DNA of 64,000 bases from Anaerorhabdus sp964386325 (lineage in GTDB: Bacteria > Bacillota_I > Bacilli_A > Erysipelotrichales > Erysipelotrichaceae): positions 1 to 64,000 of the forward strand of contig CAYLQY010000005.1 in NCBI GenBank assembly GCA_964386325.1, written 5' to 3'. The notes beneath the pieces were generated by a model. That model ran no database searches, was not told the origin of the DNA, and was given only the letters and a program-made list of their open reading frames with translations. Every line of letters starts with the position of its first letter. The stretch's first letter is position 1. Positions 1 to 7,275 of the stretch are shown here, in pieces. The translations under genes and the position numbers were made by a program.

Positions 1-789
1 GGAAAAGAATTGGATAGCTGGGTAGTTACAAAAGAAACAGATGGAAGCTATACAGTGACTCCGACATTTAAGTTCAAAGTCTATGAAGTTAAGTTTGTGG
101 ATTGGGACGATACGGTACTCAATACGCAACAAGTAACCCATGGAACAGGTGCAACAGCACCAGCAAATCCAACACGAACAGGATATACATTTACGGGTTG
201 GGATAAAGCATTCGATAATGTAACTGGAGTGATGATTATTAAAGCGATGTATACGTTGAATCCTGTACCACCAACAGATTGGCAACCAAATACTCCAAAT
301 GGAAATGAAAATGTTCAAACTGGGACAACAAATAATCAACCAAAACCAAGTAAAGTACCTTCTTATGAAATCAGTCATGAACCTGGTAATTTTGTACCAA
401 CATCAATACCAGAAAATGAATCAACACCGACACCAACACCAACAATAGAGCCAGATGAAATTATAGTGCTAAAAGAACAAGCAGCAGTCAATATTATAGC
501 GGTAGTAGTGAATGTGATTCTGGGACTTGCGTTGTGGTTAATGAAAAAGAAAAAAGAAGAGATTGATGAAGAAAGTGGCGAAGTTAAAATGATATATACT
601 CGTCATGCAATCTATCGTTTAGCATTAACAGCATTGTCAATATTTATAGTGGCTTATCTCATAGTGACACAAGACTTTACAGCACCAATGATCCTAGCGG
701 ATAATTTATCAATCACATTTATGATTTCAACAATTGTATCTTTAGTACTATTCTACTTTGGGGTGCAATGGAAAGAAGAACAAAAATAA
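1..789 (+). CDS. Surface protein with InlB B-repeat and three-TM C-terminus (5' partial)
   Basis: The reading frame is open from the first base, so the N-terminus lies outside the window. The visible part holds a Listeria-Bacteroides (InlB B / Flg_new) repeat (VKFVDWDDTVL ... GYTFTGWDKAF), then a Pro/Thr-rich spacer with PTPTPT. The C-terminus has a first membrane helix followed by KKKKEE and two further helices. No LPXTG motif is present. The C-terminal region is clearly related to that of the protein at 14501-16141, which also shares the GYELDTW-like segment seen here at the start. It is probably a cell-surface or adhesin-like protein anchored by its C-terminal helices; the ligand is unknown. 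A strong terminator follows. Confidence 0.8.
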   Translation, partial: GKELDSWVVTKETDGSYTVTPTFKFKVYEVKFVDWDDTVLNTQQVTHGTGATAPANPTRTGYTFTGWDKAFDNVTGVMIIKAMYTLNPVPPTDWQPNTPNGNENVQTGTTNNQPKPSKVPSYEISHEPGNFVPTSIPENESTPTPTPTIEPDEIIVLKEQAAVNIIAVVVNVILGLALWLMKKKKEEIDEESGEVKMIYTRHAIYRLALTALSIFIVAYLIVTQDFTAPMILADNLSITFMISTIVSLVLFYFGVQWKEEQK

Positions 790-856
790 AAACTAAACCT
801 TACCTAGATAGCAATATTGTTTTCTTTCAAGAATCAAAATGTTGTGGAAACTTAAG

Positions 857-900
857 CGAGATAATCTATACAGAGATGTATACGATTATCTCGTTTTTTT
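857..900 (+). terminator. Rho-independent terminator
   Basis: A stem of about 16 bp (CGAGATAATC plus TATACA, pairing with TGTATA and GATTATCTCG across a GAGA loop) is followed by seven T. It ends the surface-protein transcript. The rest of 790-1111 is AT-rich and holds no gene I can support. Confidence 0.88.
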
Positions 901-1111
901 ATATAGCTAAAAAAAGAGTAATTAGAAAATTATTTTGTGTAAATATTATAAAAAAACTGTCACTTTTTTTGCGTTTTTTTTATCCTAATAGTATTAATGG
1001 TTAATGATGAAACTGATTGATTATGAACTTTGAAAGAGGATGTAATCTTGTTTGGGTTATAGTTAATTAAGATTAATAAAAGTAAGGGTTATAGGCGTGG
1101 GGGAATAAAGT

Positions 1112-1519
1112 ATGTGTGAGTGTTCAATCGTTATGTCATATGCGCAATTTAAAGAACTAAAGTCAATTATAAGTGTTGGCGATATGATTAAATGGACTGT
1201 GAAAGAAACAAAGGAATCAAAAAAATTGTTAGAAATCGCAGATATTAATCATTATTCATTTGATTCAGAAGATATAGAAGAAGATTATAAATATCAAGTT
1301 GAAGGGGTAATTGCGACGATTAATGGAATTTATAAAAAGGATGGAGAAACAATGAATAAAGGTACAGGGCTTATATCGATTGTAGAACCATTATTATACT
1401 TAGATGAAAAAAGTGAAATAATTTATGATCAACAATTATCAACATGTGTTTTTATGATTGATGATTTTGTGGTCAAGGAAATGAGAAAAGAAAAGTTAGA
1501 ATTACTAGTTATGGACTAG
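1112..1519 (+). CDS. Hypothetical acidic protein, 135 aa
   Basis: I do not recognise this protein. It is small, acidic and soluble, with no signal peptide or membrane helix; the middle reads as alternating beta strands (YKYQVEGVIATINGIY). The ATG is preceded by a G-rich Shine-Dalgarno run at about 1099-1103 with suitable spacing. It lies 19 bases upstream of the Bax1-I gene and probably shares its transcript. No function can be assigned. Confidence 0.65.
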   Translation: MCECSIVMSYAQFKELKSIISVGDMIKWTVKETKESKKLLEIADINHYSFDSEDIEEDYKYQVEGVIATINGIYKKDGETMNKGTGLISIVEPLLYLDEKSEIIYDQQLSTCVFMIDDFVVKEMRKEKLELLVMD

Positions 1520-1538
1520 TAATAGGCAAGGGGAAAAT

Positions 1539-2252
1539 ATGAGTGAAAATTTAACGGCATTATTTGAAGAGAATACACTTCAAAAACATATGATTAAATG
1601 CTTCCAATGGATGTTTGGAGGTTTGATTATTACAGCGATAGTTGCATATTTAGTAATTGCAACAGAATTCAACTTGGATATAATGTACTACGCCCGGCTT
1701 TCAGGGATAGGTGCTAGTTTTATTCTGTTAATACCGTTGTTTATACAACTGGGTGTTGTGATTTATCTTTCGGCAAGATTAGCGAAAATGTCTGTGCTAA
1801 TGTCTCGAGTTATGTTTATTATCTATTCAGTAATTACGGGTATCACATTTTCGTTTCTACCATCTATCTATGGTGTTGATACAATGTTTCTAGCATTTGG
1901 TTTTACAGCTATTTTATTTGGAAGTTTTGTTGTAATAGGGAATACATTAAAAATGGATTTAACAAAGTTCAGAACACTTATAGTTGGTGGATTAATAACT
2001 CTTGTGCTTGTTTCTGTTGTTAGTTTTATATTGAATATATCAACATTGGATATGGTTATCTGTTATGCGGGGTTGGGTTTATTCTTGGTCATTACAGCCT
2101 ATGATATTCAAAAAATCAAAAAGAATTATCTCATTGCGCAAGGATCTGATGTTGTATTGGAGAAGTTAGCGATTTATGGTGCATTGGAATTGTATTTAGA
2201 TTTTGTAAATATATTCCTCTATGTAGTTCGCATTTTAGGACGCAAAAAATAA
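1539..2252 (+). CDS. Bax inhibitor-1/YccA family membrane protein
   Basis: This 237-aa protein has seven predicted membrane helices. The C-terminal pattern (ITAYDIQKIK, then ALELYLDFVNIFLYVVRILG) is typical of the Bax1-I/YbhL/YccA family. Bacterial members are proposed pH-sensitive Ca2+ leak channels or modulators of membrane proteolysis. The start has a GGGGAAAAT ribosome site. It is followed 16 bases later by a lipoprotein gene, so the two are likely cotranscribed. The family call is firm; the substrate or partner is not visible. Confidence 0.88.
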   Translation: MSENLTALFEENTLQKHMIKCFQWMFGGLIITAIVAYLVIATEFNLDIMYYARLSGIGASFILLIPLFIQLGVVIYLSARLAKMSVLMSRVMFIIYSVITGITFSFLPSIYGVDTMFLAFGFTAILFGSFVVIGNTLKMDLTKFRTLIVGGLITLVLVSVVSFILNISTLDMVICYAGLGLFLVITAYDIQKIKKNYLIAQGSDVVLEKLAIYGALELYLDFVNIFLYVVRILGRKK

Positions 2253-2268
2253 GAAGGTGGAAAAATAA

Positions 2269-2763
2269 ATGAAAAAAATTGTAACAGTTTTGTTAATGGT
2301 GTTGGCATTAGTAGGATGTACTTCAAAGGAAGTTTCAAAGACTTTCTATTATGAACAAGAAGCAGATGGCTATAAATTTACTCATACAGAAACATATAAA
2401 GCCATTAGGGATGAAATTACACATGGTGAAATTGTTTCAACAATAACAATTGATGAACCAATGGAAGGTGAATTGGAATTCTATGAAGCAATTCTTGAAG
2501 AACAAAAAGCTTGTCCATATGGAGTTCTTGATGGAAGTGACAAGATGATTGGGTGTAGTAAATATATTACAGTTGATTGGACATTTGATGAGACTACGAA
2601 TACATTCAAATCAACAGAGGAGTTACGTTTTAAAGATGCAGCAACAGCAAAAGAAGATATTTATACAGAAGAAGCAGGTGGATCTTACAAGGAAAATGAA
2701 TATTATTCATTAGAAAAATTTGAAGAGGATTTACTGGCTGAAGGATATACACTTGTAAAGTAA
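2269..2763 (+). CDS. Putative lipoprotein, 164 aa
   Basis: The N-terminus is a classic type II signal peptide, with lysines 2-3, a hydrophobic core and the lipobox LVGC, giving lipidation at Cys17. The mature part is acidic and rich in beta strands. Two further Cys (KACPYG and IGCSKY) could form a disulfide outside the cell. It loosely resembles small DUF1307/YehR-type lipoproteins, but I cannot confirm this by eye. It follows the Bax1-I gene in a probable operon. Confidence 0.72.
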   Translation: MKKIVTVLLMVLALVGCTSKEVSKTFYYEQEADGYKFTHTETYKAIRDEITHGEIVSTITIDEPMEGELEFYEAILEEQKACPYGVLDGSDKMIGCSKYITVDWTFDETTNTFKSTEELRFKDAATAKEDIYTEEAGGSYKENEYYSLEKFEEDLLAEGYTLVK

Positions 2764-2800
2764 GACGATATCGTTTCAAGCAGAAGGTAGGTACAAGGAT

Positions 2801-3082
2801 ATGCATTTAATTGATATTATAGCAGCGAGAAGTAATATAAAAGTACTTTCAGATTTACGAATAAGTGATGCATGGTATAAACAAGTACAGACAATATTGA
2901 ACGAAGAAGAGAATGTTTATTCACTTCATGAATGGAATCAATTCTTTGAGTATGTAGGTGTAAAACCAAGGATTCTAAAGATAAGCGATTATGATGATAT
3001 AAAGCGTTTATTAGTAGAGTTTGAATCAATTCATGATTTGAAAATTAGTAAGTATAGAAATATAAGATGTGAACTTTATTAG
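2801..3082 (+). CDS. Hypothetical protein, 93 aa
   Basis: I do not recognise this small soluble protein. It has no membrane helix or signal peptide. An antisense frame overlaps it, but this strand has the better ribosome site (GAAGGTAGG upstream of the ATG) and follows the operon direction. It is followed by the inverted-repeat element at 3096-3194. Confidence 0.45.
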   Translation: MHLIDIIAARSNIKVLSDLRISDAWYKQVQTILNEEENVYSLHEWNQFFEYVGVKPRILKISDYDDIKRLLVEFESIHDLKISKYRNIRCELY

Positions 3083-3095
3083 AAGTCAATTTAAT

Positions 3096-3194
3096 ACAAT
3101 AATAGAATGAGTTTGGATATGTTACCTTGTGATAAGGTATGTTTTCCTGTGCGAAAATTAGTGTTTTCATTATTTGAACGTATTCTATTATTGT
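3096..3194. repeat. 99-bp element closed by a 13-bp perfect inverted repeat
   Basis: ACAATAATAGAAT at 3096-3108 is exactly complementary to 3182-3194. Two smaller inverted repeats lie inside: ACCTT/AAGGT (3124-3138) and GAAAA/TTTTC near 3154-3170. RNA from here could form a three-way junction. It sits just before the strong Shine-Dalgarno of the 69-aa gene at 3232. It could be a structured 5' UTR or a small mobile element. It matches no riboswitch class I know. Confidence 0.5.
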
Positions 3195-3231
3195 GTAAAC
3201 GACAAAAATAATCACAAAGAGGAGGAGTAAA

Positions 3232-3441
3232 GTGACAATTAATAGCGAAAATTTTCCGATGTGGATTATCTATAATTTGCGAAAATACAATAACTGTTTA
3301 CTTGATAAAAAAATATTGAAGAAAATAAGTGAAGCAGGAATTACTGAAATTTTAGAGGAATATGGATTTGAAGGAATTTCAATTGAGATAGTAAATGAAG
3401 ATAGAATAATTGAAGTTAAGAAAATTGATCGATTATTCTAA
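3232..3441 (+). CDS. Hypothetical protein, 69 aa
   Basis: This small soluble protein begins at GTG, with a strong AGGAGG ribosome site ending about 6 bases upstream. Its second half reads as helix-strand-strand (ITEILEEYGFEGISIEIVNEDRIIEVKKI). I do not recognise the family. It lies between a structured 99-bp inverted-repeat element and a 24-bp perfect palindrome. Confidence 0.6.
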   Translation: MTINSENFPMWIIYNLRKYNNCLLDKKILKKISEAGITEILEEYGFEGISIEIVNEDRIIEVKKIDRLF

Positions 3442-3445
3442 CGGT

Positions 3446-3513
3446 TTCATTAAATAAGCATGCTACTTGGCCATTTCTCTCCCAAGAATCAAGTAGCATG
3501 CTTATTTAATGAA
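3446..3513. repeat. 24-bp perfect inverted repeat with 20-base loop
   Basis: Bases 3446-3469 are the exact reverse complement of 3490-3513; the arms are separated by 20 bases and contain the GCATGC palindrome. There is no T-run on either strand, so it is not a standard terminator. It lies in the convergent gap between the 69-aa gene and the DUF1846 gene. Confidence 0.7.
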
Positions 3514-3530
3514 TGATACTAGTTAAAAGA

Positions 3531-3567
3531 AAAAGATTGACGCTTGTATTTGTGTCAATCCTTTTCT
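3531..3567 (-). terminator. Terminator of the DUF1846 gene
   Basis: AGATTGAC (3534-3541) pairs with GTCAATCC/T (3554-3561). Read on the minus strand the hairpin ends in CTTTTTCTTTT. It lies 20 bases beyond the DUF1846 stop codon. Confidence 0.75.
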
Positions 3568-3579
3568 TTGGGTGAAATT

Positions 3580-5067
3580 TTATTTATGATATAACCTTTT
3601 TGTAGTATATACAGGTTCTTGCGTAAAATTAACACCAAGTTTTTTGAATGTAGAAACATCTACTTCAGATAGAATGACTGTTGAATGTACTTCACAGTCT
3701 TTTAATTTTTCTATTTGTTCAAGTGCTAAACGTGTTACTGGATTATTGATAGCAGTAATCGATAATGCAATCAATATTTCATCGACATGTAATCGTGGAT
3801 TACGATTACCAAGTATTTCAGTTTTTAAACGTTGCACGGGTTCTATGACTTCACGAGCAATTAAATGTACGCTATCATCAATGCCAGCAGAAATTTTAAG
3901 TGCATTTAATAGGCATGCGCTTGATGCACCAAGAAGTGGAGAAGTTTTTCCTGTAACAATGGTTCCATCTTCAAGTTCAATTGCTACTGCTGGTCCACCA
4001 GTTTCTTCGGCTTTTGCTTTTGCTACTTCTGCAACAGGGCGTACAGTTTCAGTGGTAATGCCAGCTTTATTTATAATAAGTTCAAGCTTAGATACAGTTT
4101 CTTCGGTACAAAAATCTCTTCTTAAATCAACTAAGGCATTATAGTAACGACGGACAATTTCTTCATTGCTTGCTTTTGCAGCAGCTTCATTATCAATAAT
4201 ACAGTTACCTACCATGTTAACTCCCATATCAGTAGGAGACTTATAAGGAGAAGTTCCTTGAATTTTTTCGAACAAGCGACTTAATACAGGGAATACTTCA
4301 ACATCACGATTATAATTAATTGCTTGTTCACCATATGCATCTAAATGAAATGGGTCAATCATATTAATATCATTTAAATCAGCAGTGGCAGATTCATAAG
4401 CTAAATTTACTGGATGTTTTAGAGGAACATTCCAAATTGGGAATGTTTCAAATTTTGCATATCCAGATTTAATATTTCTTTTTTGGTCATGATAAAGTTG
4501 TGAAAGGCATGTAGCCATTTTACCAGAACCAGGACCTGGAGCCGTAACGACGACGAGTTCGCGTTCTGTTTCAATATAATCATTTAATCCAAATCCTTCA
4601 TCAGAAACAATGTGGTCAACATTTGAAGGGTATCCTTGGATTGGATAGTGTAAAGATACTTTAATACCTAATCCTTCTAATTTCTTTTTGAATGCATCGG
4701 CTGTTGGTTGTTTAGCATAATGTGATATAACAACACTACCTACATAGAAGTCAATACTTCTAAATGCATCAATCAAGCGTAAACAGTCTAAATCATATGT
4801 GATGCCTAAATCACTTCTTACTTTATTCTTTTCGATATCATTTGCACTTATTACAATGATAAGTTCAACTTTATCTTTAAGTTTTTCAAGCATTTTCACC
4901 TTACTATCGGGCATAAAACCAGGTAATACGCGGGATGCATGAAAATCATCGAAAAGTTTGCCACCAAACTCAAGATATAGCTTTCCTCCAAATTGTTCAA
5001 TGCGCTCTGCAATTTTCTCAGATTGCATGGAGATATACTTGTCATTATCAAAAGCAATTTTTTTCAT
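3580..5067 (-). CDS. DUF1846 domain-containing protein
   Basis: The protein is 495 aa. Its sequence fits the conserved DUF1846 family of Firmicutes and Actinobacteria: KKIAFDNDKYI at the start, then LPGFMPDSK, SVVISHYAKQP, APGPGSGKMATCLSQLYHD and SPTDMGVNMVG. The family has a known crystal structure but no established function; the APGPGSGK segment suggests a nucleotide or phosphate-binding loop (inference). The frame extends 14 codons further, but the ATG at 5067 has a good GAGGTGG ribosome site, so I start there. It appears to be monocistronic with its own terminator. Confidence 0.85.
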   Translation of the reverse strand: MKKIAFDNDKYISMQSEKIAERIEQFGGKLYLEFGGKLFDDFHASRVLPGFMPDSKVKMLEKLKDKVELIIVISANDIEKNKVRSDLGITYDLDCLRLIDAFRSIDFYVGSVVISHYAKQPTADAFKKKLEGLGIKVSLHYPIQGYPSNVDHIVSDEGFGLNDYIETERELVVVTAPGPGSGKMATCLSQLYHDQKRNIKSGYAKFETFPIWNVPLKHPVNLAYESATADLNDINMIDPFHLDAYGEQAINYNRDVEVFPVLSRLFEKIQGTSPYKSPTDMGVNMVGNCIIDNEAAAKASNEEIVRRYYNALVDLRRDFCTEETVSKLELIINKAGITTETVRPVAEVAKAKAEETGGPAVAIELEDGTIVTGKTSPLLGASSACLLNALKISAGIDDSVHLIAREVIEPVQRLKTEILGNRNPRLHVDEILIALSITAINNPVTRLALEQIEKLKDCEVHSTVILSEVDVSTFKKLGVNFTQEPVYTTKRLYHK

Positions 5068-5153
5068 ATTCCCACCTCTTTCAAAACATTTATAATTATA
5101 GCAAAACAAACAAGGTTATTCCATAATTATTAGACTTTTCATTTAAGAGTTTA

Positions 5154-5162
5154 TGGTATAAA
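5154..5162 (+). promoter_or_regulatory. Extended -10 element of the aldolase gene
   Basis: TGGTATAAA is an extended -10 match about 36 bases before the start codon. A weak -35 lies around 5130-5139. The GGAGGA ribosome site at about 5182 follows. Confidence 0.5.
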
Positions 5163-5197
5163 ATAAAGTTGTTCAAAAATTAGGAGGAATAAACAGT

Positions 5198-6064
5198 ATG
5201 GTATTAGTATCAGCAACAGAAATGATTCAAAAAGCACATGCAGGTCACTACGCAGTAGGTGCATTCAACATCAACAACCTAGAATGGACTAAAGCGATTC
5301 TTGCAGCTGCCGAAGAAACAAAATCTCCAGTTATGCTTGGAGTTTCTGAAGGCGCAGGCAAATATATGTGTGGATATAAGACTGTAGTAGCTATGGTTAA
5401 AGAAGTTCATGATGCAATGGGAATTACAGTTCCAGTAGCAATTCACCTTGACCATGGTTCATATGAAGGAGCTAAAGATGCTATCGCAGCTGGATTTACT
5501 TCAGTTATGTTTGATGGTTCTCACTATGATTTCCAAGAAAACTTAGAAAAATCAAAAGAAATTATCGCTCTTGCTCACTCAAAAGGTATTTCAGTTGAAT
5601 GTGAAGTTGGTTCAATTGGTGGAGAAGAAGACGGTGTTGTAGGTATGGGAGAATGTGCTGATCCAGCTGAATGTTCAACAATCGCTGGTTTAGGAGTTGA
5701 CTTCTTAGCTGCAGGTATTGGTAATATCCATGGTAAATATCCAGCTAACTGGGCAGGTTTAAACTTTGATGTTCTTGGAAAAATCCAAGAAGCTACTGAT
5801 GGTAAACCACTTGTATTACATGGTGGTTCAGGAATTCCAGCTGATCAAATCGCACAAGCAATTTCATTAGGAGTTTCTAAAATCAATGTTAACACTGAAC
5901 TTCAATTAGTATTTGCTGAAGCTACACGTGAATACATCATGGCTGGTAAAGACCAAGAAGGTAAAGGTTATGACCCTCGTAAACTTTTAGCTCCAGGTAC
6001 AAAAGCAATTCAAGCTAAAGTTACAGCAATGATTAACCAATTTGGTTCAGCAAACAAAGCGTAA
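5198..6064 (+). CDS. fba: Fructose-bisphosphate aldolase, class II
   Basis: It cleaves fructose-1,6-bisphosphate to DHAP and glyceraldehyde-3-phosphate in glycolysis. The length of 288 aa fits the Gram-positive FbaA/GatY/KbaY family. Zinc ligands and active-site residues are visible: HLDHG (His83, Asp85, His86), NIHG (His178), LHGGSG (His208) and the phosphate-binding NVNTE segment. Codon use is cleaner than in its neighbours, as expected for a highly expressed gene. It is flanked by its own promoter and terminator. In Bacillus the fba gene lies near murA-rpmE, as here. Confidence 0.96.
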   Translation: MVLVSATEMIQKAHAGHYAVGAFNINNLEWTKAILAAAEETKSPVMLGVSEGAGKYMCGYKTVVAMVKEVHDAMGITVPVAIHLDHGSYEGAKDAIAAGFTSVMFDGSHYDFQENLEKSKEIIALAHSKGISVECEVGSIGGEEDGVVGMGECADPAECSTIAGLGVDFLAAGIGNIHGKYPANWAGLNFDVLGKIQEATDGKPLVLHGGSGIPADQIAQAISLGVSKINVNTELQLVFAEATREYIMAGKDQEGKGYDPRKLLAPGTKAIQAKVTAMINQFGSANKA

Positions 6065-6075
6065 ATTAATAAATG

Positions 6076-6105
6076 AACTCGAAGATATACCTTCGAGTTT
6101 TTTTT
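6076..6105 (+). terminator. Terminator of the aldolase gene
   Basis: ACTCGAAG/CTTCGAGT stem with a 6-base loop, followed by eight T. Confidence 0.92.
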
Positions 6106-6166
6106 AATCATCTTTCTTTTGTCAGTCATTAAACAATGTTAAACTGCCTTATAGGGTGGATGATGT

Positions 6167-6991
6167 ATGAATGATGATTTTTATAAAGTTTATATTCAGG
6201 ATTATTTAAGTGAGTATCATTGCTCACGTTTTTTAAAGTATCCTAATATTTATAACTATATTGCATATATTACTTTCTTTATAGGTGCGGTTTCATTGGT
6301 TTTTTATGAACTGTTGGTTGATACCAAGAGTGCTTGGGGTTATTTGGGATATCTTTTAGCAATCATCGTCATTGTTATATTAAGTTCTTTTATGTGGAAA
6401 AAACTACAACTTACTATAATTATTAATTTTACAAAAGAATATCCATTTTTATTTATGCATAAGCAAGTGACAATTATGCAATGGAAACAAATTGATGAAG
6501 ATATGAAATTAATAAAAGACTTTCTTGTTCAACAAGCGGTTGATGGTTGGAAGGCAAATCAAAGAATATGTAAAGAAAATCCATTGTTTGATTGTTATCT
6601 AAGAGCTTATGTTCATAAAAAATTGAGATTACTTAGTTTTTCGAGTACATCGCTGGGATTATTTGTGTTTTCATTTTTGATTAAACGTCTATTTGAACAA
6701 ATTTTGAAGATTGACATAGGCTTTAAGTTTTTCTTAAATTTATCTAATTGGTTTTCGGTTTATCTTTTGGGGTTAAGAAATGGAAATCCTGAAATACTCC
6801 AACAAACAATTAATGTACTCTTTGTAATTATAGTATTAACGGTGGTCCTTTATTTTTACTTTAAATTACCAAGATATTTAAAAATGATTACAACACAAAA
6901 TAAGTATGATGATTTATTTAGAATTACTAAAATTGAATGTGAGAAAAATTACAAAAATAATAAAACAGAATTAACAATTACGGAATATTAA
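6167..6991 (+). CDS. Hypothetical membrane protein, 274 aa
   Basis: The protein has about four hydrophobic segments in two pairs (residues about 30-50 and 58-75, then about 160-180 and 215-235), separated by a charged cytoplasmic region. No known motif was recognised. The ATG has a GGGTGGATG-type ribosome site. It is very AT-rich and isolated between the aldolase terminator and the promoter of the leader-peptide locus. Confidence 0.6.
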   Translation: MNDDFYKVYIQDYLSEYHCSRFLKYPNIYNYIAYITFFIGAVSLVFYELLVDTKSAWGYLGYLLAIIVIVILSSFMWKKLQLTIIINFTKEYPFLFMHKQVTIMQWKQIDEDMKLIKDFLVQQAVDGWKANQRICKENPLFDCYLRAYVHKKLRLLSFSSTSLGLFVFSFLIKRLFEQILKIDIGFKFFLNLSNWFSVYLLGLRNGNPEILQQTINVLFVIIVLTVVLYFYFKLPRYLKMITTQNKYDDLFRITKIECEKNYKNNKTELTITEY

Positions 6992-7011
6992 ATCTTCTAT
7001 TATTTTGTAAA

Positions 7012-7041
7012 TTGACGAACTTTTGATGAAAGTGTTATAAT
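7012..7041 (+). promoter_or_regulatory. Promoter of the leader peptide/MFS locus
   Basis: TTGACG at 7012-7017 and TATAAT at 7036-7041 with an 18-bp spacer, plus a TG upstream of the -10. Transcription would start near 7048, giving a leader of about 225 bases before the MFS start codon. Confidence 0.85.
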
Positions 7042-7067
7042 AACAAACAAGAAAAGGAGTGAGCATA

Positions 7068-7154
7068 ATGACAAACATTAAACTCGATAAATTGAGAATA
7101 CGAATTAGCTCTGTTCAAAAAGTTTTGATGAAGCATTGTGCAGAGCTCAAATAA
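7068..7154 (+). CDS. 28-codon leader peptide upstream of the MFS efflux gene
   Basis: ATG at 7068 follows an AAAAGGAGTGAG ribosome site and the frame ends at TAA 7152-7154. The peptide contains K8-L9-R10-I11-R12, two overlapping +X+ (Arg/Lys-X-Arg/Lys) motifs of the kind known to stall ribosomes in the presence of macrolides. It sits between a strong promoter and the hairpins at 7160-7258, ahead of an MFS exporter gene. I infer a regulatory leader rather than a functional small protein. An internal inverted repeat (AGCTCTG 7107-7113 with CAGAGCT 7141-7147) would be disrupted by a ribosome stalled at codons 10-12. Confidence 0.72.
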   Translation: MTNIKLDKLRIRISSVQKVLMKHCAELK

Positions 7155-7159
7155 ATTCA

Positions 7160-7209
7160 TCAAGCGATTTTGAATGAACGTAAATTTACGTTTCTTTCAT
7201 TTTGCTTGA
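7160..7209 (+). promoter_or_regulatory. Long attenuator-region hairpin
   Basis: TCAAGC (7160-7165) pairs with GCTTGA (7204-7209); inside, AATGA (7173-7177) pairs with TCATT (7197-7201), around the 14-base palindrome at 7178-7191. It begins 5 bases after the leader stop codon, so a ribosome finishing the leader would mask its left arm. Confidence 0.6.
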
Positions 7210-7233
7210 GGACTTCATTTTAATGAGAGCGAT

Positions 7234-7258
7234 GGACGATGGGTTCATCGTTTTAATT
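7234..7258 (+). terminator. Possible attenuator terminator before the MFS gene
   Basis: ACGATG (7236-7241) pairs with CATCGT (7246-7251) across a GGTT loop, with two possible G-T pairs extending the stem, followed by TTTAATTT. It lies just upstream of the MFS ribosome site, which is itself outside the stem. This favours transcriptional rather than translational attenuation. Confidence 0.55.
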
Positions 7259-7275
7259 TGGAAATGGAGAAAATT

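Noticed and set aside
768..1004. A 78-codon open frame overlapping the end of the first surface protein
   Set aside because: It has no ribosome site, runs through a strong terminator and is low-complexity Lys/Phe/Ile-rich sequence, as expected from AT-rich noncoding DNA.
3644..4144. A 166-codon open frame opposite the DUF1846 gene
   Set aside because: It lies wholly antisense to a clear conserved protein and has Ser/Thr-rich shadow composition with no ribosome site.
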